DNA of 64,000 bases, taken from the NCBI GenBank assembly GCA_963785115.1, contig CAWATY010000023.1, positions 1 to 64,000 of the forward strand, in the 5' to 3' direction. Both the position numbers and the translations under genes were made by a program. The notes under the pieces are model-generated. The model was not told where the DNA came from and did not search any database. It was given only the letters and a program-made list of their open reading frames with translations. Positions 40,549 to 49,413 of this stretch are shown here, one piece after another (position 1 is the first letter of the stretch; the number at the start of each line of letters is the position of its first letter). Origin of the DNA: JACCWP01 sp963785115 (GTDB taxonomy: Bacteria; Actinomycetota; Actinomycetes; Propionibacteriales; Nocardioidaceae).

Positions 40549-41922
40549 TCAGAAGACCGTCTCGCAGCTCGACATCCGGACCTCGCCGCTGCTGCATCGG
40601 TCGGTCCCGCCGTCTCCGCGGATGGAGTCGGAACCGAGCCCACCGATGAGGATGTCGTTGGCGTCACCACCGTTGACGTCGTCGTTGCTGCCGCCCCCAT
40701 CGACCGTGTCAGCTCCGGCGCCGCCCTTGATCACGTCCGGCCCCTCGCCACCGCAGATGATGTCCGCGCCGCCGAGACCGTCGATCTTGTCCGCTCCCGA
40801 GACCGAGTGCACCACGTCAATGCCCGACGTACCGGTGATCACGTCATTGCCGGCGGTCCCCAGGATGGTGGGCACCTTGCCCTGGCACTTGGGCACCACC
40901 ACGGAGTAGCCACACGACACACTTCGGGTGTTCCCCGCCCGGTCGACGCCGGTGAGGACGACCGAGCGCGTTCCCACGCTGGTCGTCGAGACCTGCGCAC
41001 CCACCGAGGCCGCCACGGGCCCGGACAGCGTGTCCGCCACGGTGGCGGTGACCGGCGCGGGGAACTGGCCGAGCTCGAACGTCGGAGCAGCCCCGCAGGT
41101 CACGGTCGGCGGTGCGGTGTCGCGCTTCACGGTGACCGACCCGGAGCCCGGCCCGCCGGCCGAAGTCGCCGTGCACGCGTACGTGCTTGCGCCGCTGTCG
41201 GCCGACAGGGTCGACGGGTCACAGCCCTGGGTGGAGGTGATCTCCGACTCGGCGTCGGTCACCGACCAGCTCACGGACACGTCCGAGCGGTACCAGCCGT
41301 TGTTTCCGAGGGTGCCCGTCACCGTGGGCGTGATGACGGGGGCGCTGTAATCACCTGCCGGACGCCAGAGGAACACCCCACGGACCGAGCTGGCCGTGTC
41401 GGCGTCGGTGCCCAGACCGACGGTTCCGGTGGCGGTGGAGCCGGCCAACCGGTGTGAGTATGCGGCGACTCCACTGATCGGCAGTCCCGTCTCGGGGTTC
41501 TTCGATGCGGTCCAACCGCTGGTCGACTCCGAGTAGGAGTAGGTGGACGAGGTGTACGTCGTCCAGCGCATCACTCCGAGGAAGCTGATCGCGCCCCAGA
41601 AGCCGTCGATGCCCGACACCACCGGCGGCTCGGCCGTGGTGAGTCCGGGCGCGTGGTCATCCATCAGGTCACGGACCTGGTCGGCGGTTGCCCACGTCCA
41701 CCCCGTGAGGTTCTTGCCACCGACCGTGCCTGCGCACGGCGTCGCGCCATCGGTGGGGCAGACCGACGCCACCTGGGACCACGAGAGGCCGGTCGTCTGG
41801 TACAGCTCGCGCCACTCTCGACCGTCCACGGTCGGTGCAGCCGAGGACGGGGCGGCGCCGAACGAACCGAGTGTTCCGATGAGCACGACCACGAGCGCGA
41901 AGCGGACAGCGAAGCGGCGCAT
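40549..41922 (-). CDS. secreted protein with C-terminal RTX-like calcium-binding repeats
   Basis: This encodes 457 residues with a signal peptide (FALVVVLIGTLGSFGAAPSSAA). The first ~150 mature residues (WRELYQTTGLSWSQVASVCPTDG, GWTWATADQVRDLMDDHAPG) resemble a lectin-like domain seen in exported bacterial proteins. Two bacterial Ig-like repeats follow (APVITPTVTGTLGNNGWYRSDVSVSW; APPTVTCGAAPTFELGQFPAPVTATV). The C-terminal ~90 residues are GGxGxDxxxGG nonapeptides (DGLGGADIICGGEGPDVIKGGAGADTV) that bind calcium. It is likely a surface or released adhesion/binding protein. GGGAGG precedes ATG 41922. Confidence 0.88.
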   Translation of the reverse strand: MRRFAVRFALVVVLIGTLGSFGAAPSSAAPTVDGREWRELYQTTGLSWSQVASVCPTDGATPCAGTVGGKNLTGWTWATADQVRDLMDDHAPGLTTAEPPVVSGIDGFWGAISFLGVMRWTTYTSSTYSYSESTSGWTASKNPETGLPISGVAAYSHRLAGSTATGTVGLGTDADTASSVRGVFLWRPAGDYSAPVITPTVTGTLGNNGWYRSDVSVSWSVTDAESEITSTQGCDPSTLSADSGASTYACTATSAGGPGSGSVTVKRDTAPPTVTCGAAPTFELGQFPAPVTATVADTLSGPVAASVGAQVSTTSVGTRSVVLTGVDRAGNTRSVSCGYSVVVPKCQGKVPTILGTAGNDVITGTSGIDVVHSVSGADKIDGLGGADIICGGEGPDVIKGGAGADTVDGGGSNDDVNGGDANDILIGGLGSDSIRGDGGTDRCSSGEVRMSSCETVF

Positions 41923-42060
41923 CAGAGCCTCCCGAACCGAGGGTGAGCACACGCTCCCACCAAGCCCGCAAGGCTGTCTGCCTGTTCGCTGGTCTTAGTA
42001 CCTGGCGCGCATCAGACGAACTGCAACACAAAGAGACAGACCGCCTTCGTTTCGGCTTGC

Positions 42061-42105
42061 TACGTTGCCGATGTGACCAGGTGCACCGCGGGGCGGCGGG
42101 CATGA
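42061..42105 (+). promoter_or_regulatory. leaderless promoter and 10-codon uORF coupled to the oxidoreductase start
   Basis: TACGTT (42061-42066) lies 6 nt before GTG 42073, which opens MTRCTAGRRA and stops at TGA 42103-42105, overlapping the gene's ATG 42102 as ATGA. Ribosomes ending the uORF could restart on the gene. Confidence 0.45.
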
Positions 42106-43058
42106 AGGCGGTCGTCTACGACCGGTACGGGTCCCCCGACGTGCTGCGCCTCGAGGACGTCCCAGTGCCGTCGCCCGCGAAAGGGCAGGTGCGGATCAAG
42201 GTCGCTGCGACGTCGATCAACCTCAGCGACTGGGAGAGTCTGACGGGATCGCCCGCCTATGCACGGATCGGGGGACTTCGTTCCCCTTCCCGCCGCACCC
42301 TCGGCTCGGACGTCGCCGGCGTAGTCGACGAGGTGGGCGAAGCGGTGACCCGGTTCCACTCCGGCGACGAGGTGTACGGCGACAACCTCGCGCTGATGGG
42401 TGGCTTCGCGGAGTTCGTGATCGCGCCGGAGTCGGTACTCGTGCACAAACCGGCCGAGCTCACGTTCACGGAGGCGTCGACCCTTCCGCAGGCGGGTGCG
42501 ATCGCCTTGCGGGGCACGGAAAAAACCGTCGCGGGGAGCCGGGTACTGATCAACGGCGCGGGCGGAGGGTCGGGATCGTTCGCCATCCAGCTCGCCAAGC
42601 GGCACGGTGCTCACGTGACGGGTGTCGACAACGCTGACAAGCAGGACTTCATGCGGGTAGTGGGCGCCGACGAGGTCATCGACTACCGGCGCGACGACTT
42701 CACCCGGGCTGCGGCGCCGTACGACCAGGTCCTGGACCTGGTCGCGTACCGATCGGTCTTCGCCTACCGGCGTGCGCTCGCACCCGGTGGCACGTACCGG
42801 TGCGTGGGCGGCACGGTGCGCGCACTGCTGCGCGTGCTCACCGTCGGCTCAGTGATCGGGCGTGCCACCGGTCGCTCCATCGGAGTGCTCGTGGTGAAGC
42901 AAGGGCCCGCCCACTTCGAACCCCTCGCCGACCTCTGTGTTGCCGGGGATGTCCGCATCTACATCGACCGCACCTTCACGCTCGACGAGACGCCTGCCGC
43001 GCTTGCTCATGTCGGTGCGGGACGCGCTCTCGGCAAGGTTGTCGTCGTTCCCGGCTAG
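42102..43058 (+). CDS. NADP-dependent quinone oxidoreductase-like protein (MDR superfamily)
   Basis: This encodes 318 residues: MKAVVYDRYGSPDVLRLEDVPVPSPAKGQVRIKV, TLGSDVAGVVDEVGEAVTRFHSGDEVYGDN, the cofactor loop INGAGGGSGSFAIQLAKRHGAHVTGVDN and LDETPAALAHVGAGRALGKVVV. It reduces quinones or enones using NADPH by family inference. ATG 42102 lacks a ribosome-binding site of its own and overlaps the stop of a 10-codon upstream frame. Confidence 0.9.
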   Translation: MKAVVYDRYGSPDVLRLEDVPVPSPAKGQVRIKVAATSINLSDWESLTGSPAYARIGGLRSPSRRTLGSDVAGVVDEVGEAVTRFHSGDEVYGDNLALMGGFAEFVIAPESVLVHKPAELTFTEASTLPQAGAIALRGTEKTVAGSRVLINGAGGGSGSFAIQLAKRHGAHVTGVDNADKQDFMRVVGADEVIDYRRDDFTRAAAPYDQVLDLVAYRSVFAYRRALAPGGTYRCVGGTVRALLRVLTVGSVIGRATGRSIGVLVVKQGPAHFEPLADLCVAGDVRIYIDRTFTLDETPAALAHVGAGRALGKVVVVPG

Positions 43059-43208
43059 CCGACCGCCGCGAACGACGGCCGGCGAAGAAAGTCCGTGCGG
43101 CTGGGGAACCCAGACACCGCCTCGGGCTTCGTGTGGGTAGGGAGTCCCTTCCCGTTCGAACCGAGGACGCGCTGTCGGCCACCTTCGCCGGCGCGGAGAG
43201 GAACCGTC

Positions 43209-43976
43209 ATGACCCGAGGTCTGACAGTTCGTGTGATGCCTGCCGTGCTTGCAGTGATGGCCGCGGCGCTGGGCGCGTGCACGTCCGATTCGGACACTGG
43301 CGACGCCGCGGCCGGCGACAGTGACTCGACCGAGTCGACGTCTGCCGGGCCACCAGAGCAGCCGACCTACTCACCGGGCCCGAACGAGGTAGTGACACTG
43401 GACCAGGGTCAGCGGTGGGCGAGCATGGAGCAGGGCCGGTATGCCGTGCGCTTGTCGTCGTCGCTGACCTACGAGGTGGACGTGCCCGACAGCTGGAGGG
43501 TGTTCCTGGGCCGCTTCCTGAACACGCCGCCGTCCGGGGCGCACAGCATCTTCTTCGTCTCAGAGGCTCCGGCGCGCGGGACTGAGCTGCCACGACACCC
43601 CTGCGACGACCCCACCGGAACACCGGTCGGCCCGAGCGTGCAGCGCGTTGGCCAACGGACTGCGAGGCCAGCCCATCCTGCAGGTCAGCAAACCCGATCC
43701 GGTCACGGTGGCCGGCAATGACGGGCTCTACGTCGAGATCCGCATCCCAGCCACGGTCGACGCCGACGAGCTGCATTGACAGCACCGTCGCACTGTTCAC
43801 GCAGCGGCTCTGATGAGTGGGGATGGCAAGAGGGGTTCGTCGCTCACTGGTGGATCCTCGATGTCGACGGTGAACGAGTGGTCATCAACGGTCAGTGCGA
43901 CACCGCCTGCGCCGAGGACGACTTCGACACCCTCGACGCGATGACCGAGTCCGTCACCTTCACTCACGCCGATTGA
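43209..43976 (+). pseudogene. lipoprotein gene with two frame breaks
   Basis: It starts at ATG 43209 (AGAGGA site) with a lipoprotein signal (PAVLAVMAAALGAC lipobox) and a Ser/Thr/Asp-rich linker. The frame breaks near 43645: the next frame continues ALANGLRGQPILQVSKPDPV...LYVEIRIPATVDADEL up to a stop at 43777-43779. After a second break the third frame gives SGSDEWGWQEGFVAHWWILDVDGERVVINGQCD to a TGA at 43974-43976. All three pieces read as one continuous extracytoplasmic domain. It is either a recently broken gene or two sequencing errors. It lies just upstream of the sigma factor at 44014 and may be a member of its regulon. Confidence 0.72.
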
Positions 43977-44013
43977 CGCGAGACAGTGGACCAGGACGGT
44001 CGGAGGCGGGGAC

Positions 44014-44508
44014 ATGACCGGCACGGATGACCTCGACGAGCTGTACGCGGTCGCGTACCGACGGCTCGTGGTGCAGCTGTTCGCGATCTGCGGGAGCCTG
44101 CCCGACGCCGAGGACGCCGTCCAGGAGGCCTTCGTCACCGCGATCCGGAGGCGGAGCGAGCTCGCCCGGCTCGGCAACGCTGAGGCCTGGATCCGCACGG
44201 TCGCGTTGAACCGGGTCCGCACCGGCTGGCGCCACGCCTCCGTCGTGCGCAAGTATCAGGCCGCGGTCCCCGGCCCACAGGCCGACGTCGAGGTCGGACC
44301 CGAACATGTAGCGCTCGTGACTGCCTTGGCCGAGCTCGACTCCGCGCAACGCGAGGTCGTGGTGCTGCACCACCTGGCCGACCTCGGCACCGCCGACATC
44401 TCCGCCCAGCTCGGCATCCCCGAAGGCACCGTGAAGTCCCGCCTAGCCCGGGGACGCGACCGGTTGGCCCAGCTACTGACCGACAAGGAGGGGACCCGTC
44501 ATGTCTGA
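44014..44508 (+). CDS. ECF sigma factor, SigE-like
   Basis: This encodes 164 residues: region 2 (LYAVAYRRLVVQLFAICGSLPDAEDAVQEAFVTAIRRRSELAR, AEAWIRTVALNRVRTGWRH) and region 4 (LDSAQREVVVLHHLADLGTADISAQLGIPEGTVKSRLARGRDRLAQLL). GGAGGCGGGGAC precedes ATG 44014. It overlaps its membrane partner by 8 bp, the same overlap length as in the pair at 13287-14913. Confidence 0.92.
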   Translation: MTGTDDLDELYAVAYRRLVVQLFAICGSLPDAEDAVQEAFVTAIRRRSELARLGNAEAWIRTVALNRVRTGWRHASVVRKYQAAVPGPQADVEVGPEHVALVTALAELDSAQREVVVLHHLADLGTADISAQLGIPEGTVKSRLARGRDRLAQLLTDKEGTRHV

Positions 44509-45612
44509 CCTGAACCAGCTCCGTGGCCTAGGCGAACAGCTCTGGCCGCCCTCCTTCGAATCCCTCGTCACGACCGCCAAGCGCCGCAACCGCCGGGCAG
44601 CAGTCTTCACCGCGACCTGCGTCGCCGTCGTCGCCCTGGTCAGCGCCGCGGTGTTCAACGCCACCCACACGGATCGCGCCGTGCCGCCGGCTTCCCCACC
44701 AGACAACAGCGATGTGCCATGGGGACCGGACGTACCGCTCTACATGGACGCCGACGGCCTCATCCCCTTCAGCGGCGGAGATTTGTGGTCACATCCCGAC
44801 CGTGTCGAGGTGTTCACCATCGTGGAGGACGGAGTCGTATACCTGCCGGCACACCGCACGGACATCGTCTTCGAGACCTGGGAGAACGAGACGTCCGTCA
44901 TCGGATCGATGCCCCTGGGTGAACGGGAATTCGACTACTACGGCCTGCGTGACGTCGTGGGGGACCCCCTCAGCGATGTGGTGGGGTGGGTCGAGAACGG
45001 CGACAGTGACGCCGCCGAGCTCGTGCTCACCGAGGCGAGCACGGGCGACGAGCTGGCGCGGGCCCCGATGCCGTCCGGGGCGAACTTCTTGATGTCGGTG
45101 GGCGAAGAATTCGTGTACTTCCTGAACAGCACGCGCGAGAGCACCAGCTATCCGAGTCGTGACAGTGCCGTGTGGTCATGGGACTGGACGACGGGACAGA
45201 GTCCTGAGCAGGTTGACGTGGGGGACGACCGGGTCCTGGACGTCAAGGGCGACGTCTGGGCGATGCAGCATGGCGACGAGCTCAGATTCGAAGACTCTTC
45301 GGGCCAGCTGACTGTCCCCTCCCATCTCGCCGTCGCACCGCAGCCGAACGCAACTGGAGGGGTCTGAGCCCCGACGGCGCGTACTGGTACGACGTCAGGA
45401 CCAATGAGCTCACGGTCACCGCAACGGGGGAACAGCTCGACCTCGGGGCTCTCCTCGGTCAACCTCGCAAGGCGCACTACTACGGGCACTGGACCGGCGA
45501 GACCACGCTGACCTACCTGAGCAGGAACCAAGCAACTGTTTGCGACATCGACTCGTTGACCTGCGCGGAGTCCTTCGACCTGTCCTCTGGCCGCTGGCAC
45601 CGGGGCCGATGA
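44501..45612 (+). pseudogene. membrane sigma-partner protein with a 1-nt frame break
   Basis: It begins with a cytoplasmic ~45 residues, one helix (AAVFTATCVAVVALVSAAVFN) and an extracellular domain. The literal frame stops at 45367 (288 residues). One base appears to be missing near 45350; in the shifted frame NWRGLSPDGAYWYDVRTNEL and on to TVCDIDSLTCAESFDLSSGRWHRGR the protein continues to TGA 45610-45612. The corrected length is 370 residues, equal to the homologous partner at 13287-14399, which also ends with a CD...C pair. So the true gene spans 44501-45612, broken in this sequence or in this strain. Confidence 0.75.
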
Positions 45613-45656
45613 CGCTTCATGCAGCGTCGGTCAACACCACGCCTAGGATTGGATCG

Positions 45657-46040
45657 ATGCCAGGCGATCCGACCATCCCCGAAGCCTTCGACGTCTACAC
45701 GGTCGTGGTGCTGAGGCGGCCGGCCGATGCGCCGGAGATGTCGGACGACGAGCTCGACGCGCTGCAGGCACGCCACCTCGCCTACCGCGCCGAGCTGCGG
45801 CAGCAGGGCCTGGTGGTGGTGAACGGGCCCTTCGACCAGCAGAGCGACCCGTCGTACCGCGGGATGTCGATCTTCGCCTGCGACCCTGCCGAGGCCGCCC
45901 GGCTGTCGGACGGCGACCCGTCCGTCGTGGCGGGGCGGCTCGGGTACGACGTGATGGAGTGGTGGGTCCGCGCCGGGTCGCTCGGCTTCCCGCTCACCGA
46001 CCGGCCGGTCGGCGACCGCCGATCAATGCCCGACGACTGA
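45657..46040 (+). CDS. YciI-like (YCII) family protein
   Basis: This encodes 127 residues: FDVYTVVVLRRPADAPEMSDDELDALQARHLAYRAELRQQGLVVVNGPFDQQSDPSYRGMSIFACDPAEAARLSDGDPSVVAGRLGYDVMEWW. The His in RHLAYR and the Asp in SDGDP match the YCII active-site-like pair. Function is unknown. TAGGAT lies 7 nt before ATG 45657, so it is probably leaderless. Confidence 0.85.
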   Translation: MPGDPTIPEAFDVYTVVVLRRPADAPEMSDDELDALQARHLAYRAELRQQGLVVVNGPFDQQSDPSYRGMSIFACDPAEAARLSDGDPSVVAGRLGYDVMEWWVRAGSLGFPLTDRPVGDRRSMPDD

Positions 46041-46166
46041 CCTGGCCACCCGGGGCGCTCGACGCGGCCGATGCACTGCGTGCCGAGGCGACCTTCCTGG
46101 AGCATTACCTCGGCTGAGGCCCCGGCACCCACGCCAGGCCGGTGGGACCGTTCCTATGCTCACGGG

Positions 46167-46841
46167 ATGCCGCTGACCCCCGCGCACCCTGCGGTGGTCC
46201 TGCCGCTCCAGCGGCTCGGCCTACCGCTGAGCGCACTGGTCGTGGGCGCGGTGGCGCCGGACGCGCCGGTGTACCTGCCGGTGGGCGTGAGCTACCAGAC
46301 GACGCACAGCGGCTGGGGGATCGCCGTCGACGTCGTCATCGGCCTGGTCCTGCTGTGGATGTGGTTCGCCCTGACGCGAGACGCATTCGTGGATCTGACG
46401 CCGTGGCTGCGGAATCGCGTGCCGCCGACGGCTCGGCTCGACCGGCAAGCCTGGCTGCTGGCTCCGCTCGCCCTCGCGGTGGGTGCGGCGACGCATGTCC
46501 TGTGGGACTCCACCACCCACGACTGGGGGTTCGTGGTGCGCGATGTCGCTGCCCTCGGCGAGGATTACGGCCCGCTCGCGGGTTACAGCTGGCTCCAGCT
46601 CGCGTCCACTGTTGCCGGCTCCGTTGTCGTGGCGGCGTACGGCATGCATCACCTGAGCAGACTGCCGGTGGACCCCCGTCCGGCGGCGGTACGTCGGGCC
46701 GGACTCTGGCTGGTTCCGATTCCCGTGGCGGCACTGGCCGTCGGGATCGTCTGGTGGGATCTCTGGGCTGCCGTCGGCGGCGCGTTGCTCGCGCTGCTCG
46801 CCGTTGCGATCGGATGGCGGGCAGCCCAGCAGCGGCGCTGA
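46167..46841 (+). CDS. DUF4184 family membrane protein
   Basis: This encodes 224 residues. The N-terminal MPLTPAHPAVVLPLQRLGLPLSALVVGAVAPDAPVY is diagnostic of DUF4184, which resembles metal-dependent membrane hydrolases (HPA, APD, ATHVLWDSTTHDWG motifs). About five helices follow. The His/Asp residues could form a metal site facing the membrane. TATGCT (46155-46160) lies 6 nt before ATG 46167: leaderless. Confidence 0.88.
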   Translation: MPLTPAHPAVVLPLQRLGLPLSALVVGAVAPDAPVYLPVGVSYQTTHSGWGIAVDVVIGLVLLWMWFALTRDAFVDLTPWLRNRVPPTARLDRQAWLLAPLALAVGAATHVLWDSTTHDWGFVVRDVAALGEDYGPLAGYSWLQLASTVAGSVVVAAYGMHHLSRLPVDPRPAAVRRAGLWLVPIPVAALAVGIVWWDLWAAVGGALLALLAVAIGWRAAQQRR

Positions 46842-46880
46842 CCACCTGTGACCACGATCGGCCTGGTGAAACGGCTGTCC

Positions 46881-47549
46881 TCATCGGCCAGCGACGGCTT
46901 GGGCACGCCTCGCCAGCAGCGTGGAGTCGTGGACGTCGACCGTCTCGCCGTCGCGGGTCATCGTCCGCGGCCGCTGCTCGACGACGAGGGCTTCGAAGCC
47001 ATCGGGCAGGCCGGGCAGCAGGTCCTCGGCGAAGAACATCGCTCGGCGGTGGCTCGCGGTCAGGAAGTCGAACGCCTCTGACGGCGCGTGGCCCACGATC
47101 AGGAGGTGCCCACCCGGCGCGACTGCGTCGGCAAGCCGGCGGGTCACCTCGACCATGCCGCCGTCCGGTGGGTGCAGGAAATGAGTGGTGACCAGGTCGT
47201 AGGACCGCCCGTCGGCGGAAAAGGTCCGGGCGTCGACCTGCCACCAGTCGGTGCGGTCGGCGACCCCGGCGTCGGCGGCGTGCCGGGCGGCGCGGGCCAG
47301 TCCGTTGGCGGAGAAGTCGGCACCGGTGACCGTCCAGCCCTGCTGGGCCAGCCAGATCACGTCGCCGCCCTCGCCGCAGCCGACATCGAGCGCGGTGCCC
47401 GGCGCCAGCCCGGACACCTCGGCGACCAGCTGCGGGTTGGGGTTCCCGCTCCAGATCTTCTCCTCGCCTGAGTACCGTTCCTCCCAGCTGGGCGGCTCGA
47501 ACATGGCTGCCGCTTCGTCTTCTGTGTACCGGTGTCCGTGGCCGTTCAT
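46881..47549 (-). CDS. class I SAM-dependent methyltransferase
   Basis: This encodes 222 residues: SWEERYSGEEKIWSGNPNPQLVAEVSGLAPGTALDVGCGEGGDVIWLAQQGWTVTGADFSANGLARAA, a motif I LDVGCGEGGD and a motif II acidic residue (VTGADFS), as in TehB/thiopurine-like methyltransferases. The N-terminal WExxY...WSGxPN block is common in detoxifying methyltransferases. The substrate is unknown. GAGGAAG precedes ATG 47549. Confidence 0.88.
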   Translation of the reverse strand: MNGHGHRYTEDEAAAMFEPPSWEERYSGEEKIWSGNPNPQLVAEVSGLAPGTALDVGCGEGGDVIWLAQQGWTVTGADFSANGLARAARHAADAGVADRTDWWQVDARTFSADGRSYDLVTTHFLHPPDGGMVEVTRRLADAVAPGGHLLIVGHAPSEAFDFLTASHRRAMFFAEDLLPGLPDGFEALVVEQRPRTMTRDGETVDVHDSTLLARRAQAVAGR

Positions 47550-47591
47550 CAGCAGACTTCCTCGGGTCGTGTGACTGCCGGTGTGCGCGAG

Positions 47592-48065
47592 CTACAGCAA
47601 CTTCTTGTACAGGACACCGATGTGCTGGCCATTGCTCCTGGTGAACGTCTCCTGCAGGGCCCACCCGCAGCGTTGGTAGAACCCGACCGCGAGATCGGTG
47701 CCGACCCATGCCTCGGCGATGCGATGCTCGGCGGCCCACCGCTCCAGGTGCTGCATCAATGTCCGCCCGACCCCTTCGTACCGTCGGTCCCGGCGGGTGA
47801 TCATGCCGGTGACCCAGGGACTGACGTCATGCCGCTCGTCGAGGTCGTACGTGTCCAGACCGACGGCTCCCAGAGCCTCGTCGGTGTCGTCATGCGCGAC
47901 GAACGTCACCGGCAGGTCTTCTCGACCTGCCTCACGAACCGTGGTGTCGAGCCACCAGGCCAGATCCTCGGACTCCGGATGGTGCCCCCACTCCTGCCAC
48001 CGCATGTCGGCCACGGCCTGTGCCGAGGTGAGCGAGTCGGCCAGCAGGGTCACGGTCAGTGGCAT
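47592..48065 (-). CDS. GNAT-family N-acetyltransferase
   Basis: This encodes 157 residues with the acetyl-CoA loop ITRRDRRYEGVGRTLMQHLERWA and GFYQRCGWALQETF near the end; the N-terminal ADMRWQEWGHHP segment is helical. The substrate is unknown. The -10-like TAGCCT (48077-48072, minus strand) ends 6 nt before ATG 48065 and overlaps the MFS stop codon, so this is a leaderless gene starting inside its neighbour's end. Confidence 0.87.
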   Translation of the reverse strand: MPLTVTLLADSLTSAQAVADMRWQEWGHHPESEDLAWWLDTTVREAGREDLPVTFVAHDDTDEALGAVGLDTYDLDERHDVSPWVTGMITRRDRRYEGVGRTLMQHLERWAAEHRIAEAWVGTDLAVGFYQRCGWALQETFTRSNGQHIGVLYKKLL

Positions 48066-48074
48066 GCGGCCAGG

Positions 48075-49346
48075 CTAGGTCCGCACCATCGCCAGCTCCG
48101 CACGATTTTCCTCGCGCTGCGCGGTCCGCCACACGCTCGGCTTGGGCACCGTACGGACGGTGTGGCTCAGGGTCGGAATCAGGGCGACGCCGACGGCAAG
48201 CACACCGAGCGCCGCAATGGCGGCCGGGCCGCCCACGCCGCTGAGCAGCGCACCGGCGAGCACCGGGGCCAGCGGCATGATCGACATCGACGTGAACTGG
48301 GTCGTGGACTGGACGCGACCGATCAGCGCCGGCGGTGTCATCGCGATCCGGTAGGCGCCGATGCCGGCGTTGCCGGCCGGGTTGAGCAGCAGCCCGAGCG
48401 AGAGCGAAGCGGCTACGGCAAGCGGGTTGTTCCACAGCACCATCGGCACCACCAGCGGGACGAAGCTCCAGGCGACCAGGACCGTCAGCCGGCCGGTGGC
48501 GAAGCGGTCGATGATCCAGGGCGCCGCGATCGCGCCGAGGATTCCGAAGACTCCCGCCGACGTCTCGACCAGACCGATCTGGAACGGGTGGAACCCACCC
48601 TGGATCAGTCGCAGGATCGCGACGAAGAACAGCGCGTTGATGACCAGGTTGGCCAGTGCGGACCACACCATCAGGACCCGGAAGAACGGGCGTGTCCAGA
48701 TGAACGCGAAGCCCTCGCGAAGGTCCTCCGTCACCCGCCGGCGCGGACCGTCGTACGTCGGCGCGGACAGGTCGGTGCGGATCCGACCGAGCAGCACCCA
48801 CGAGGCGGCGAAGGAGACTGCGTCCGCCAGGAACGGAGCCCAGCGGGCGACGCTGTACAGCACGCCGCCGAGGGGCGCGCCCAGCAGCGACGCCACGTGC
48901 TGGCGGGCCTGGTTCTGGCTGAGCGCGGTGGGCAGGTCCTCCGTCGGGACGACCGCGCGTACGGCCGAGGTCTCGGCCGGTGCGAAGAGTCCGGCACCGA
49001 CGCCGGTCAGCAGGGCGACGACCATCAGGTGGCCGATCGTGAGCCGGTCGACGGCGGCGGCGATTGCCAGGGAGGCGTACAGCAGGACGCCCGCGCCGCT
49101 GGCGAAACGCATCACCCGGCGCCGGTCGAGCCGGTCGGCGAGGACACCGGCCGGCAGCAGCGTGGCGGTGAGCCCGAGCAGGTGCAGCGCCTCGGCCGCG
49201 GCGGCGATCAGCGCCGATCCCGTCATCGCGAAGGCGATCAGCGGGAAGACGAACATGCTCACCCGGCTGCCGAGCTCGCTGACGGTCTGGCCGATCCACA
49301 GCGCGGTGAAGTCGCGGTTGCGGGAGAGCTGTCGGTACCCGGTCAT
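48075..49346 (-). CDS. MFS efflux transporter (DHA/enterobactin-exporter-like)
   Basis: This encodes 423 residues with 12 helices: MTGYRQLSRNRDFTALWIGQTVSELGSRVSMFVFPLIAF, the motif-A-like LPAGVLADRLDRRRVM and AGLFAPAETSAVRAVVPTEDLPTALSQNQ. This is the MFS_3/EntS-type pattern of drug or siderophore exporters. The ATG 49346 transcript appears leaderless (TACGTT 6 nt upstream). It is divergent from an ArsR-type regulator across TTGCGCAA repeats, which suggests an inducible efflux system. Confidence 0.92.
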   Translation of the reverse strand: MTGYRQLSRNRDFTALWIGQTVSELGSRVSMFVFPLIAFAMTGSALIAAAAEALHLLGLTATLLPAGVLADRLDRRRVMRFASGAGVLLYASLAIAAAVDRLTIGHLMVVALLTGVGAGLFAPAETSAVRAVVPTEDLPTALSQNQARQHVASLLGAPLGGVLYSVARWAPFLADAVSFAASWVLLGRIRTDLSAPTYDGPRRRVTEDLREGFAFIWTRPFFRVLMVWSALANLVINALFFVAILRLIQGGFHPFQIGLVETSAGVFGILGAIAAPWIIDRFATGRLTVLVAWSFVPLVVPMVLWNNPLAVAASLSLGLLLNPAGNAGIGAYRIAMTPPALIGRVQSTTQFTSMSIMPLAPVLAGALLSGVGGPAAIAALGVLAVGVALIPTLSHTVRTVPKPSVWRTAQREENRAELAMVRT

Positions 49347-49384
49347 ATGCGCAACGTACCTTGCGCAATATTAGTTGCGCAATA
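49347..49384. promoter_or_regulatory. repeated TTGCGCAA operator between ArsR-type gene and MFS gene
   Basis: TTGCGCAATA occurs at 49361-49370 and 49375-49384 (14 bp apart), each holding the palindrome TTGCGCAA. A third TGCGCAA at 49347-49353 overlaps the -10 of the MFS gene. All lie between two leaderless divergent starts. Confidence 0.75.
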
Positions 49385-49413
49385 GTACGTGCGGAACTTG
49401 GTACGATGACCCC

